The notes under the pieces: generated by a model
Seen by the model: only the letters and a program-made list of their open reading frames with translations
Database searches by the model: none
Told to the model about the DNA's origin: nothing
Program-made: the position numbers and the translations under genes
Shown here: piece after piece, positions 1 to 12,400 of the stretch
Numbering within the stretch: position 1 is the stretch's first letter
Layout of the letters: every line of letters begins with the position of its first letter
NCBI RefSeq assembly: GCF_030272615.1
Contig: NC_081405.1
Location: forward strand, 469,516,008 to 469,580,007
Reading direction: 5' to 3'
DNA: 64,000 nucleotides
Origin: Cryptomeria japonica
Lineage: Eukaryota > Streptophyta > Pinopsida > Cupressales > Cupressaceae

Positions 1-532
1 GTTTTGCAACATCTTTAGGTTCAATCTTTGAAATCAAACATATCTTTTCAACAACAATCCTTCTCCTAGTCATCACACCTTTATTTTGATTACCAATAAT
101 CTGATTTTCTAAATGATTCAATTTCACATACCTCGGAGTCTTCTAATTGTTTTGATTTTTCAGGTTCTTGAACTTCTTCACCGGAAGCAGCAATATCTGG
201 ATTAATTGTCTGTACTTGAGCATTCTACTTTAAGATTTCAGTCTACATAGGCTTTGAAATGACATCTTGATCATAAAATTTATATCCACATGTTTTGATC
301 TGCTTACTATGACATTCATCAACCTTCACATTCGCACTTCCCACTACCTTCTTCATCCTCTTATTGTAACACTGGTAGGTCTTGCTCTTGGTAGAATAAC
401 CCAAGAGGATTCCTTCATCACATCTTACATCAAACTTTCCTATATCATCATCTCTTTTGATATAACATTTTCTTCCAAAAACTCTAAAATATCTAACTGT
501 AGGAATATGACCAAACCATAACTCATAGGGAG
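1..532 (-). pseudogene. Ty1/copia integrase C-terminal fragment and linker
   Basis: Read on the minus strand, the stretch from 532 downward encodes the end of a copia integrase core and the region after it: the KTPYELW motif, then FRVFGRKCY, GKFDVRCDEGILLGYS and a YQCYNKR block. These are hallmarks of plant copia integrases just before the linker to RT. In a shifted frame near the window edge a linker-like MTRRR..VEKICLIS segment leads toward RT, which lies outside the window. The same block occurs in the plus-strand copia at about 56.8-57.1 kb, so both come from one family. The N-terminal half of integrase is missing: at 533 the sequence changes abruptly into LTR sequence. Frameshifts are present and no intact protein is expected. 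Confidence 0.85.
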
Positions 533-1214
533 TCTTACAGCCTAGAGCACACTGCTCATTCACAAAAGGAGCCTCACTAATTACATACAAATCTAGACTA
601 CAATCCGGATAAATGATTGAACTGCTAAGATAGCATCTTCTATGTCTGAATAGAGTTCTGATTAAGCTCTGTATGTTCCGATGTGACACCCTAAATCCTT
701 TACCAGAATAACCCTTTACAAAAATATCCTCATATACATAATCGCTCTCATATATTTTGCATCTCCTTCATTATTTCCTTCCCAATACATATTCACATCC
801 CTATCATATCATATTTCAAAATGAGCTAACCAACTGACCTATATACCCTTTACAATTCATCATGCCTTATGTCGTCTTACAAAGTTAATTACAATATGAA
901 TAGTTAATTACAATATGAATATACATGTAGGCTAGATAACATAAATACATGAATACCAAAAATAATTGTCAATGCTGGATCCAAAAGATGTCAGCCTCCA
1001 ATACTGATACCTGATTCTAAACCATGTTGGCCTGCATTGTCAGTAATCAAAGAAATCTATCCAACCTGTCAGTGCCGACACCAGTGCCGGTGAAGTGTTT
1101 GTGAAGTGCCTGCTAGTACACAAATAACCCAAAATATGAAACTGGAATAAATTGCCATGTTGTCATCAATGACAACATAGTGAAACCAAAATAATTGAGT
1201 GTCAATTTCCAACA
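533..1214 (-). repeat. Truncated 3' LTR of element 1
   Basis: Sequence from about 533 to 1214 matches 6532-7179 with scattered substitutions and small indels. On the minus strand it begins TGTTGG directly after a polypurine tract. The distal part, equivalent to 6249-6531, is absent and is replaced by copia integrase sequence. Confidence 0.8.
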
Positions 1215-1216
1215 AT

Positions 1217-1237
1217 CTCCCCCTTTGGCATTGATGG
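1217..1237 (-). promoter_or_regulatory. LTR-proximal polypurine tract of element 1
   Basis: On the minus strand a CCATCAATGCCAAAGGGGGA-type motif ends two bases before the 3' LTR start. This is the expected plus-strand primer site for reverse transcription. Confidence 0.75.
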
Positions 1238-1407
1238 CAACACTCATGTGAAAAAATGATCATGGTTTCCATCTGTTGGTTTCATCTTGAACCTACTCCC
1301 CTTGAGCTAAATATCCATCAATACAAAATACTCCATACTTCCATAGTTTTCACCTATAGTCCCCTTAATGTATACAACTCCTTTTTTCTTTTTCACATCA
1401 TTATCAC

Positions 1408-1427
1408 TCTCCCTTTGACATCAATGC
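1408..1427 (-). promoter_or_regulatory. Second, internal polypurine tract of element 1
   Basis: A second copy of the GATGTCAAAGGGAG motif lies about 190 bases inside the element. A matching duplicate occurs in elements 2 and 3 and in the copia element at 58.9 kb. Confidence 0.5.
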
Positions 1428-1518
1428 CATCAAAAATTCCAAAAGTACCAAAATCCAAAAACCAGGACAAAGAATGAAAGATTGTACAATGAATATGTCC
1501 CAAAATACTTTACCGAAG

Positions 1519-4500
1519 CTAAATGTATTTGAAAATATCCAGATAGGCCTTCTCCAATAGCTCAAGATAGGTATCCCAACCAGATTTGAAAGTACCAGAA
1601 ATAGATACAAGTCCATTTAACATATGGGCAAATGACTCTTTCCCATTAAGCTATGTCGGTGTGGGCTTACCAACCAAATCTATACACTCCTTCTTATGTA
1701 CACTTAATGAATCTAACTGGGGAATCACCAATCCTCTAAGACTTCTGTCTCTTCTTATGATTTTATCTGTTTCCCTCTCAAGAGCAAAAACTTGGGCTTC
1801 CAAAACCAAAATTTGACCATGAATAGATATAGTTAATGAATTCAATCCATCAAAAGAATTGGCTATACCAACAATCTCCTTCTGAATATCCTTAATCTTT
1901 TTATATGTCTCAGCTATGAGCAAACCTGTATTACAACATACCCTATAGATATTAGTACACTACCTAAATGCATTATCTATCAATTTCAACTTTTCATTAA
2001 TCTTCTTCCTTTTAGACTCAATCACTTGATCAAATGTAGCTCTTTTTGCTTGTGTGAACCTCTCTAGTGCTTGTTGGTTTGATATATGTTGCAAGGATTG
2101 AAAATCCTTTGAAATGTGCCATGTGATTGTCTTAAGCTTTTCAGATGGGCTCTCTTCTCTATCAAACTTGCACTCTGGGACTAGTCTATGCAAAACAGTG
2201 ATAGACTAATGAATAACCCCTTCCATAGATCCTTCCTTCAACATTTTATGTGCAGCCATCATCATGAGTTCAATAGAACTCATCTCGGTTATGCTTTTCT
2301 TTTCAACCTATGAGGTGTCAATTGACAATAATGATGGACTCACTACCGGTTCCCTATCGGATTCCTCTTTCTTCTCATCTGATGATTTAACCTTTATAGC
2401 TTCCTCACTTGCACCGGTGGCTTCACCACTTGGTGCAATCTCGGTAACTATCGGTTCCTCCCCAAGAGCTATAACCTCATCCTATACATTTGTATCTAGA
2501 GGACTATTGTCCTCAACATTAGTAACCTATACATTATCAACCTTTATACTCTTTGTATTTTACCGTATCTCAACATTTGTCTATACATTTGTATCTATCA
2601 GGAGCTCAATTTCTATTATCTTAATGTTTTTCAAAATTGAGGGTGAAGTACCCATAATACCCTTTCATTTTCCTTCAATCGGGATGTTTGCAATATCTTT
2701 CTTAGATTCCGATGAAGTATAAAAACCATGGTTCTCTTCAAAGAACTTAACCCATGCCTTGTGGGTCTGCTTGATTATCGCATTTACCCTTCCTAACATA
2801 ATACTGATTATTCTATGGTTGTTAAATATTTTCCTATCTGCAACTTCAAGTGTCTTATCCATCTCGTTTGGAGAAATAGAAACACAAACAAATTAAAAAC
2901 TCTTTAATCTTTGTATGCTTGTCCTCTTGCATTAGTGATAGTCTTCTAACATCTAACATATTATACAATCGTGTCAGTATTTGTTCTTCAATTTCTAACA
3001 AGGTTTTATTATAAATATCCAAATATAACAAAATTGCTTCCTCTACTTCTCTTTGTTCATCATTTTCTAAATGTTCATAATAAAACTGTACACTATTTAA
3101 CATACCATCTTTAGTAATCTGATCAACTAACTCTGCACAAGTCTTTGGTGGAATGATAGTTACATTACTAGATTCAATTGCCAAATCAATGTCATCCTTA
3201 TTCTTTCTCCTTCCAGTACCAGATGGGGTTGAAGGTGTTTCTTTAGGTGCTCTTCTCTATGTCGGTACCTTGATAGTAACTTTCCTAACCAATTGATTTT
3301 TAGCCTCTACCTTAGTTTCTTCAGTTTTCTTCCTTATTACCCTTTTGAATGCTAGGGGTGTGTAATCTTTAGATACAGACTCTGTTGCAATAGGCTCAAT
3401 GAATATTTCTAGGTCTTTTCTCTTCCTGCCTTTCTCTAGGCCAACATCAATCAATGCTTTGATGTCCTATGAAACCTTTTCAACAAATTTACTTGCCTTA
3501 CCTTCTTTCTTCTCTCTCTTCTTTCGATTGAACTCAGTTTCAACCTCTTGTGTCTTCTGCTTAGCAATGCCAAAGGTTTTTACAGTTTCATCTACCAGTG
3601 CATTAATTATCATTTGTGCATAAGCATCAAGAATCTAAGCATCAACTTCATAACCCATTTCCTCAATCCAAATCTTCCGAGGCCTAACAACTTCCATCAA
3701 AGTTTCATATTTCTTGACTATGAAGCATATGTCCATTGAATACTTCTCAACAATGTGCTTAGGAACCCTCATCCTAGAATTCATAGCCTTTTGAAATCCT
3801 TTAAAATAACCCTACACTTTGTCATCTCTCTGAATACCCAATGTCACAATTGACTATTTTAATTGCCTCCCTACCGGGATATCAAATGCCCATTTTCTCT
3901 TCCCAAAACTGAGAGTCTCATTGATAAAAAATAACATTAAATAGACAATTAGGTTACCATACCGGAATGTCCCTTTCTTTTCTCCTTTAATCTTTCCTAG
4001 GTTAATCAACAGTTCATCCAAAATCCAACCACATAGATCCAACTTCTCATTCTCCCTCATCATTTTATGAGCTACATAAATGCAGGAGCTAGACTTAGTC
4101 AGTTTGATTGTGTTACCTTGTAACCAATGACCATGCTACTGAATCTAATATTTGTGTTGGTGATAGTACTAATTATCATTTATCATTTGTCTGATGTTGC
4201 ACCGGTTATCTTGTTAACCTGATCATTTCAAACTTTCTTCTCCGGACGTTGTCCAACTATGGTAAATTGGTGATTGCCCTAATGGCCTCATTTGTAATCT
4301 TATATGGTCTATCCAACCAGATAAACTACCCATGCACCATGCTCAAAACATACCTAACAATTTCATCTTCAAATTAAAGAATATCCAGAATGTTGGTAAA
4401 TCCTAGATCAACAATATGTAGGTATTTAGGCTTAATCTTTCTAGAATCTCCCATTAACTCATTCATGTACATGATCTTGATATCAAGTGTTCCCAAATCC

Positions 4501-4697
4501 TTAATATGACAATGAATGTAGGCTCTTACATCTTCAACATACACGACTCCTTTCGGGACACAAGAAAAAGCTCTAGCTGAATTATCCAAGGTAGCAACAT
4601 ACGGATATCACTTGAAAATTGGTCTGGGATGGTCCTTGACCTCAACAACAGTTGGATTTGCAACAAAGATAGGTACAGATGATGATCCCACTTCCAT
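1519..4697 (-). pseudogene. ORFX of element 1, conserved unknown coiled-coil protein
   Basis: Function unknown. The ATG at 4697 opens an ORF whose pieces align along their length with the ORFX of element 2 (41853-45069). The N-terminal block has SSSVP, NPTVVEV, HPRP and an AYIHCHI motif, with VPKGV before it. A middle block has FRYGNLIVYLML and FDIPVGRQL. A central helix block has LVDQITKDGM and EEAILLYLDIYNK (3184-2855). C-terminal charged helices lie at 2193-1651. Low-complexity acidic and Ser/Thr-rich linkers separate the blocks. Frameshifts and stops break it into fragments. No transmembrane helix or catalytic motif is obvious. The position, last ORF before the polypurine tract, is where Sireviruses carry an env-like gene. 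Homology to element 2 is seen directly; any role is inference. Confidence 0.7.
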
Positions 4698-5061
4698 AAT
4701 TGAAGATAAATACTTGTGAATCCCTATCGATGAAAGACCCTAAAGACCTCTTCCAATTGTTGGTGAAATCGCTCCAAATGATATCGATCATATTGATTCG
4801 CCTTAGACTTCCTCTGAATTGCTCTGAATCCCTCTGAATGCAAAGTGATCAGAAATGAAGTATATTCAACCTTTTATCCTCCAAGAAAAACCCTAATCTA
4901 TCATTTATTGATATAAATAACTTCTGGTAAAAGATATCGGATCTCGATAAAACATCTCCATGTTGGATAAGAATCTCCAATATCTGGAAAATCTTCCAGA
5001 ACCTCTTCCTGGGGCATAGGTAGCAGCTTCATGAATTTTGCCTACCCCTAAGGCATCTGCC
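4698..5061 (-). other. Spacer between gag and ORFX of element 1
   Basis: About 360 bases between the gag stop and the ORFX start; the same gap in element 2 is about 290 bases. No pol remnant or other coding signal is visible in it. Confidence 0.5.
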
Positions 5062-6180
5062 TCAGTTACTAGTTGGGCTTCCTGCCGGTACAGGAGCAAC
5101 CTCCTCTGTCAGTTGAGTAACTAGAGAATTCCCATCTACAAATTGTTCTTCAGTCTTCCTGACCCATCTCTGGGTATGATCTTGCCAGATTTCATTAACC
5201 TTCTCTTTTCCTTTCTCATTTGATCCTCCATTACCAACCGGTGGATTTCTGCTTCTACAAAATTTAGCAATATGTCCAACCTCATTACATGCATAACATG
5301 TAACATTGTTCTTTTCAATTGTTTTGTTAAAATCAGTGTAATTGCTTGACCCGCACTAATTAGCCATATGTCCAATTTTTCCACATGCATAACATTTAAC
5401 ATTCATTTTGCAATCTTTTGTCTTATGTCCATACTTATTACATTAAGAACATTGACCAGGAGCAGAATCAGGGTTCTGATTTGCTCTATTTCTACATTGC
5501 CTAGCCATGTGACCAAATTTATTACTAGCAAAGCACCTACCATAAAATTTATAAGCATTAAACTGCCTTATCAGTGCATTATGGTTTTGATCTTCATTTG
5601 CAGTATCAAAACTTTGTCCTTGTTCAAATCCAAGTCCACTCGAATCTCCATTCTTCCTGTCTCTTCCATAACTCATCTAGTTGTATTGAACTAATCTTGA
5701 ATTTTTCTTTATACTCACTTACAATAGTCAGATCATCTCTCAGAATTATCTTTAATCTCTCAAGCTCTTGTTCATTACTCTAGGATTGTACTAAATTACT
5801 TCTCAACATATCATTCTCATGAACCAACCTACCACATTCTTCAAATCTGTTCTTCAGAGATTAAACAAGATTTTCTTCCTTTTTCTTTTGGTCCTCAATC
5901 TCTTTAGACACCTCATAGTTATAGCTTGCATTTCATTTCTCATGACCATGTTCTCCTGACTCAACTTTTGACATTGTTCCTTAAGTGCATCTTTCTCTTC
6001 ATCATCCTGATTTTGCAAAAGTTCCTTCCTCCTAGCTTGAACATGTGACAACATCTCTTTTAGGACAAGAATTAATTCCTGAGTAGAATTCAATTAATTT
6101 TGTAGCTTCAAGTTCTTCATCCTTTCAGCATCATAATCTTCAAGTGCCACCTCAAGATGTTTTTCTAAACTCATATCCAT
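5062..6180 (-). pseudogene. gag: gag of element 1: coiled coil plus four zinc knuckles
   Basis: Minus-strand ATG at 6180 starts MDMSLEKHLE, aligning with the gag start of element 2 (MENLMKQLEAAL). The N-terminal two thirds is charged, heptad-like helix (coiled coil). The C-terminal third carries four CCHC-type knuckles: CFASNKFGH..QC (second Cys lost), a CS-CNKYGH..DC broken by a stop, CYACGKIGH, and CYACNEVGH..FC. Gag should form the particle core and bind RNA. The UBN2-type capsid domain usual in copia gag is not seen, so this gag is short. The reading frame is broken by stops and shifts. Stop TGA at 5064-5062. Confidence 0.75.
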
Positions 6181-6233
6181 GGATTCTACATTTTGGATCT
6201 TCCTCAAGATGTTAAACTTCCTTCGAGGCACAA

Positions 6234-6246
6234 GGCTCTGATACCA
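6234..6246 (-). promoter_or_regulatory. Primer binding site (tRNA-iMet type) of element 1
   Basis: On the minus strand TGGTATCAGAGCC follows the LTR end after two bases. This is the standard plant copia primer site complementary to the 3' end of initiator tRNA-Met. It fixes the 5' LTR end at 6249. Confidence 0.9.
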
Positions 6247-6248
6247 AT

Positions 6249-7179
6249 TGTTGGAATCAAAGAACATTGAGAGGGGGGGGGGGGGGGGTGAATCAGTGTT
6301 CTACCAAAACTATTAATTTTAACCTTATTAAAACATGCATACACCAATCGGTATACCGATACATATAGAATTGAAAGAAGTAAAGCAACAAATAAGGCAA
6401 TAACATAAATGAGTACCATAACACAGAGACTTATACATGGAAAACCTGAAAGAGGAAAAACCACGATGGGATTTGTGACCCACAATATCCACTAGCCATA
6501 TGAAGAAATATTACAAAATATAGAGGTGAAGGCTTACAGCCTATAGCACACAACCCATTCACAAAAGGAGCCTCACTGACTACATACAAATCCAGACTAC
6601 AATCCAAAGAAATGATTGAAGTGCTAAGATAGCATCTTATGTGCCTGAATATAGTTCTAGTTAAACTCTGTCTGTTCTAGTCTGAAACCCTAAACCCTTT
6701 ACAAAAATATCCTCACATACATAATCTCTCTCATATATTTTGCATCTCCTTCATTATTTCCTTCCCAATACATATTCACACCCCTATCATATCATATTTC
6801 AAAATAATCTAACCAACTAACCTATATACCCTTTACAATTCATCATGCCTTATGTTGACTTACAAATATAATTACAATATGAATATACATGTCGGCTAGA
6901 TAACATAAATACATGAATATTAGAAACAATTACCGATGCCAAATCCAAAAGATGTTAGCCTCCAATACCGATAACCTGATTCTAAACCATGTCAACCTAC
7001 ATTGTTAGTAACCAAAGAAATCTATCCAACCTGACGGTGTCGGTGCCAGTGTTGGTGAAGTGTTTGTGAAGTGCCTGCTGGTACACAGCCAACCCAAAAT
7101 ATGAAGCTAGAATAAATTACCATGTTTCCATCAATGACAACATAGTGAAACCAAACCAATTGAGTATCAATTGCCAACA
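6249..7179 (-). repeat. 5' LTR of element 1
   Basis: 931 bases, minus strand, starting TGTTGGCAATTG and ending CCAACA next to the primer site. It matches the truncated copy at 533-1214. Near its end it carries a run of about 14 C on the minus strand (G run at about 6276-6289), the expandable C-tract shared by all LTRs of this group. Confidence 0.85.
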
Positions 7180-7635
7180 GATTAAACCACATGCAGAGAA
7201 AAAATATATGAAAGCAAAACAAAAAGGAAAATACCCTATCAATAGTTGTTTTAGCAAAGCTACACAACTTCAAGACAATGTTGACATTGATTATGTTGAA
7301 TTCGAGGACTATGTGCATGATATTCATAGTAGTAGTGGTCTTGAACTTGAGGTGAGTGCTATGAAGTTTACTTTTCTTTGATTCTAAAACCTTCATGTAT
7401 TAATGACTATTTTGATTAAGTAAAAATAGGTTTTTGAAAGGAACCTGAACCTTTGACATAGCAGGAGAGCCAAAGATCTAGAAAGAACCGTGCCTGATCA
7501 CTTCAGAAACAAAAACTAATCCCATCCAAACAAAAAGGGATCTCAACACACATAACATGAAGAACCAAAAAAAGACAATGAAAGGAAAGCAAAAAGATAG
7601 CACAAAGACAGAGACCAAGACTGAGACTGAGACAG
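7180..7635. other. No gene recognised
   Basis: Flank of element 1. Short A-rich stretches; the open frames here have no family signature. Confidence 0.4.
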
Positions 7636-9367
7636 CTAGATATTTTTCATGATATCTTCAATGTAGACCACCATCTACTTCATCTTGTCTATAGAGGTCT
7701 TTAAATCATCTAGCTCTCAACCTTTGATGTTGCCCTTATTCCTGGTATTGGCTCTAGTCCTCTTCTTGTAACCTTTTTTGTCCAGCTAATACTTGTCGCC
7801 TTCTTTCTCTTTGATGTTATCAAATTTGTTAATCAAAATGTTCATGTTGTCCATCGAGGCTTTGAGAATCTGGAAGTTTTGTTCAGCTATCTTCTTTATA
7901 GTGAGTTCCATCCAATCAATTCTACTACCCAGATTGTTCATAGCAATTTCCATCCCTTTCACCTCCTTATTTTATGCCATCTCCTTAACCATTATTTCAG
8001 TTGTAATAATTTTACTCACCATGCTTTCAATGGCTTCAACATTATTAATTACCACTGCCAACTCTTTAACATTTTTAGTCAGGGGTTTGTCACCTATCGT
8101 GGCTCTTTTGACAATATTCATATAATTCTTGAGGCTACCAATATCTTTCACCATTGTGCTGACAGTATCACAGAAACCCTTAATACTCTCATTTTCTCCA
8201 ACACAATCACTGAATTTACCCCTTTTGTCCTCCGTATCCTCTTTCTGCAAACCTTGAGTGTTCAAATCCTCATTGTTGCCCACAACCAGAATCTCACCCC
8301 CTCCTCATCCTTCCCATCATCATTTTTATTCTCCTCTGCCTCTTCATCATAATTAATCAAAATTTGATTAATATCTTTGTCACCTCGCTTGCTAATGTTC
8401 TTCTTCCTCTAGGTTTGCTTTCCGGTGCCTTTCTCTTTCTTATTTTGATGAATTTACCTTCGAAGGACTTGGCCTCAGACTCCAAAATATCTAAATCCAC
8501 CACGATCCTTTTTCTCTTAGCCTTGTTCCTCCCCTTTTTACTTGGCTCCTCCAAGTCGCCTTCAATCTCTGAGTCGAAGTTAAAACCACTAACCTCACTC
8601 TTCGTGTCCTCATCTCTTGCATTTTTACCTTTAATAGGTTTTTCAATGTATTTCCCTTTCAGCACTTTATATACAAGAGCCATAAGACCTTGGTGAAGAG
8701 CATGGTCACCCTTGGGATCTTTCTGTATCTCTTTGATAGTATGGTCCATGGAACATGCAAGATAATATGGCAAGCTCACTTTTTCCCCATGGCAAAAATG
8801 GTTGAGAAAAATAAACTGGTGTTCGTAAGCTCTCGTAAACCTACCATCCAAAGTTATATAGGTAATTGTAGCAAATAAAATGAACCTCCATGGCCTGCAT
8901 ATACATTTTGGGGAGTGATAGGAGTTGTCAACCTTCACCATTTTCTTCTTCTCACCTTCCATGACAGGAAATTTGTCCGCTACCTTATCAGAGATGCTAT
9001 GATCTTTATAAATTTTCATACCCTGTGTCATCATCCCCATGGCTTCAGCAATAATCTCCTCATCCACAGTCATCATCTAGATCCCCACAAAAAATTTTCC
9101 ATTCTTCCAATTCTGGATAAAGTGTTTAGTGACCGTAGGAACTTTCCCACTAATCCTCTCCATAAACACACTAAGACCCCCCTCCTGAAGAATTTCCCAA
9201 ACTTCCCTATTCTTCCTCCATTCCAAGCAAGAGGTAGGTTCGAACCTTTTTTTATTCCCTCCCATTTTTTCTTCACAATCCCTGAATTTCCTTCTCTCAA
9301 CTCTGATTCTTCTTTTCTGGTTTCTATAGTTGCCCTGAAACCATGCCAAGTAATTATGAAAAGACAC
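7636..9367 (-). pseudogene. Unrecognised transposon-associated ORF, broken
   Basis: From an ATG at 9367 a minus-strand frame runs to 8357 with one TAG at about 9079 where a Gln codon would fit (VGI-stop-MMTVDEEI). It then continues after a frameshift as a helical, charged tail down to 7636. The N-terminal part has a FMERISG..VTKHFIQNWKNG block, then DEEIIAEAMG. A hydrophobic middle segment contains WRFILFATITYITLDGRF and HQFIFLNHF. A Lys/Arg-rich stretch with KKGRNKAKRKR looks like a nuclear localisation signal. The layout (an 'EEIIAEAMG' helix, a W-containing middle domain, a coiled-coil tail) resembles uncharacterised proteins in plant LTR elements, perhaps the putative plant transposon protein group. 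That assignment is from memory and weak. No LTR or target repeat could be tied to it. Confidence 0.45.
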
Positions 9368-9426
9368 TTAAATAAATGCACATCACCTCTATTGTAAAAA
9401 TGCTTTGAAATAAGTGGAAGAGGAAT

Positions 9427-12400
9427 TTAGAAATTATGGTTGATGGTGGCACTTTGCCTCATCTGGATACGGTCCAGATCGAGAAAGGATTTCACTTCAC
9501 ATGTGAGTTCGCTCTCACCATTAATAGTAATGATTTCCTCCATTTGACAGGCCAAGTTGGTGGCCCAGTTAGCACACGAATTTTCTTCCCTATACACGTG
9601 TCTAAAAACATACATTTCAAATGTCTCACTTATTTTCCTAGTTGCTTTAATGGAATTTTTTATTGACCAAGATGGTGGGAACTACTTGTTCAAACAATTG
9701 ATTATATTCAATGATTCTCCTTCACACCAGACTTGGGTGCAGTTAGCTTCCTTTGCTAGGACCATCTTGTGATAAGCTGCCATAGCCTCAGCAACATGAT
9801 TTGTCTGATTTCCTATAGGTATGCATTTAATAATTTTGCATTTTCCCCGTTCATCCCTTAGGACCACACCACATCCCACAATACTAGGATTACCCTTTGA
9901 GGCTCCATCAAAGTTGATTTTCATCCAACCATTGGGAGGACATTCCCATATCACACCCTCTCTAGGATTGGTCTGATAGTGATCATGACCATTTAATCTC
10001 CACTTCTTGAAGATTATTTGATCATCCTTGTCTTGAGGCTTAGCAATACCACCTATGATATTCATATTTTCCAATATACTTCTGTTTATTTTCTCAAACA
10101 CAATTTGATCCTTAGACACCTTCTCTCTGAATACTCTTTCATTTCTCTGTTTCCATATACCCCAGCACATATGGGGTAAAGCCAATTTCCACAACAAAAT
10201 AATGGACTCATTCCTTGGTAGGTGCTACCAAGAATTAAAAACCTCTTGAACTGATTCTGGGAAACTCCAAATAATATTGAAGTGATCCAGACATCTTCCC
10301 TAGATAGCAGTAGAGAAGGAACAATGAAAGAGCAGGTGGTTTATGGTCTTCTCCTCCTACATACAAAGAAAACAAACACTAGGCATACACATACCTCTTT
10401 TTCTTTGGTTATCAATAGTTAGAATTTTATCTTGAAGGGTTGTCAAGAAGAAAATATTAATTTTAGGGGTTAGGCCTTTCACCCAAGCCTTAGCCCAACA
10501 AGAACTCTCCATTTTAGAAAACTGCTAATAATAAAGAGAGGCCACAGTGAATTTACCATTTGCTGTGAGTTTCCAGATTAATTGATCTTCATCTTCCACA
10601 ACCACCATGGAATTCATAATTTTGTTTAGACTTCCCAAGGAATGATCAATTTGAGATAAATCCTTCCACTATCCATCTTGCCAGTATTCACCCACCATAG
10701 ATCCATATTTTTCCTTGCACTGGTTCTGAAATCTACTCCACTCAGGACTTTCACTCAAAGGGAACTTGAGCAACCAGGAGTCTTCCCAGAATTTGATAAG
10801 GTTCCCTTTCCCCATCTTCCATTGCACACCTTTGGCAATTAGATCTCTTGTTCTAGACACATTTTTCCAGATATTGGATCCAATTGGGATATCTTCTGCA
10901 TTGAGGAAGCTTAGAAGTGTAGGATAATGTCATTTATACTTGTTTTCCCATATCAGTTTCCATTCTCCCTGGTTATTATACCCTCTCCAAATCTTCTTGG
11001 CCATAAGGAATTATTTCATGTCTCTTATTCTTCTTAGACCCAGACCTCCCTTTCTTATTTGCTTACAAACCTTGTCCCATGCAATCAGATTCATTCTCTT
11101 CTTCTCCTTAACCCCTATCCACAAAAAGTTCTTTGGACCTTTTCAATAGCCTCCGCATACCTGGCAGGAATTCTGAAAAGAGAGCCCTTCCAACTAGCTA
11201 ACTTCTTGTGGAATTTGTCAACCAAAGCCCCCCAAAAAGTATCAGGAGGATCTTGGCATAAGGGGAGCCCCAAATAGGAAGCAAGAAGACTCCCCAATTG
11301 ACAGCCCAAAATATTGCTTATTTTTATCTTTCTTCTCTCTGGAGTATTGATGAAATAAGCAAAACTTTTAGACCAATTAATAAGTTGCCCAGTAGCTGAC
11401 CCATAATTGTCCAATGCTTTCTTTAAACTCCTATAATCCTACATTGAAGCCTACCCCATAATTATAGAGTCATCCACAAACTATTGATGGGAGCAAACTT
11501 GATCCATTGAAGATGGTTTCAATCCACAAAAATCCCCCTTCTCAACATTCTTTCCAATGCATCTCCCCAGACATTCTACCATGATAATAAAAACAATCAG
11601 AGATAGAGGATCTCCCTATCTTAGTCCCCTTGAGGACTTGAAAAAAGGAGAAGGAGACCCATTAATTAAGACAGAAAAAGAAGCCGAAGAGACTAATTGC
11701 CTGACAAGACTAATACTTCTAGAGCAAAAACCAAAAGTCAAGAGAACTTTCATCATTAAATCCCAGTCCACTCTATCGTAGGCTTTGGATAAGTCAATCT
11801 TTAGAAGAAAGCCTTCTTTTTTAGCACTAGACAAAGAATGAATATTTTCATGGACCAAAATTATCAAATCCAAGATTTCCCTTCCAGGGAAAAAACCACT
11901 TTGCTAAAGAGAAATGATAGAAGGAAACAACTTCAGGATTCTAGAGGTCAGAACCTTAGAGATAATCTTGTATAGAGAGTTGCACTGGCTTATAGGTCTG
12001 AAAAGATCCGTGGAATTGGCTCCCATATTTTTGGGGATAAGAGCAATAAAAGTGCCATTTATCTCTTTCAAAATTCTTCTAGCACCAAATAACTCTTTCA
12101 CAACTCTGGAAACATCATCTCCAACAATATGCCAATACATTTGAAAAAAGAACATGGGAAAACCATTTGGGCCTGGCACCTTGTTACATTCAAAGGAGTT
12201 GATAGCTTTCAGAATCTCATCATTGGAAGGGATAGCAATCAGGTAAGAGTTCTGATCTGCCTCCAGGATAGTTAGAATACAATCCATTAGGTTCTTTTGA
12301 GACTGTAGATCCAAATTCTGATCCTTAACAAGGAGGTTGGAGAAGAACTCCATGGCAACCTTTCTCATAGATTCTTCCTCTTCAACACCTCTACCATTAA

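Larger units (their letters stand above)
533..7179 (-). mobile_element. Element 1: pol-less Sirevirus-like LTR retrotransposon (gag + ORFX), 3' LTR truncated
   Basis: On the minus strand the order is 5' LTR (7179-6249), tRNA-iMet-type primer site (6246-6234), gag (6180-5062), a long unknown ORF (4697-1519), polypurine tracts and a truncated 3' LTR (1214-533). No protease, integrase or reverse transcriptase occurs between the LTRs. Gag and ORFX align throughout with element 2 at 39534-46066 in the same order, so the lack of pol is a family feature and not a local deletion. The outer 280 or so bases of the 3' LTR are missing at the junction with the copia fragment, so no target duplication can be read. 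Confidence 0.8.

Noticed and set aside
6204-6485. 93-codon minus-strand frame across the G-run
   Set aside because: Lies in the element 1 5' LTR; hydrophobic and proline runs come from the homopolymer and AT-rich sequence.
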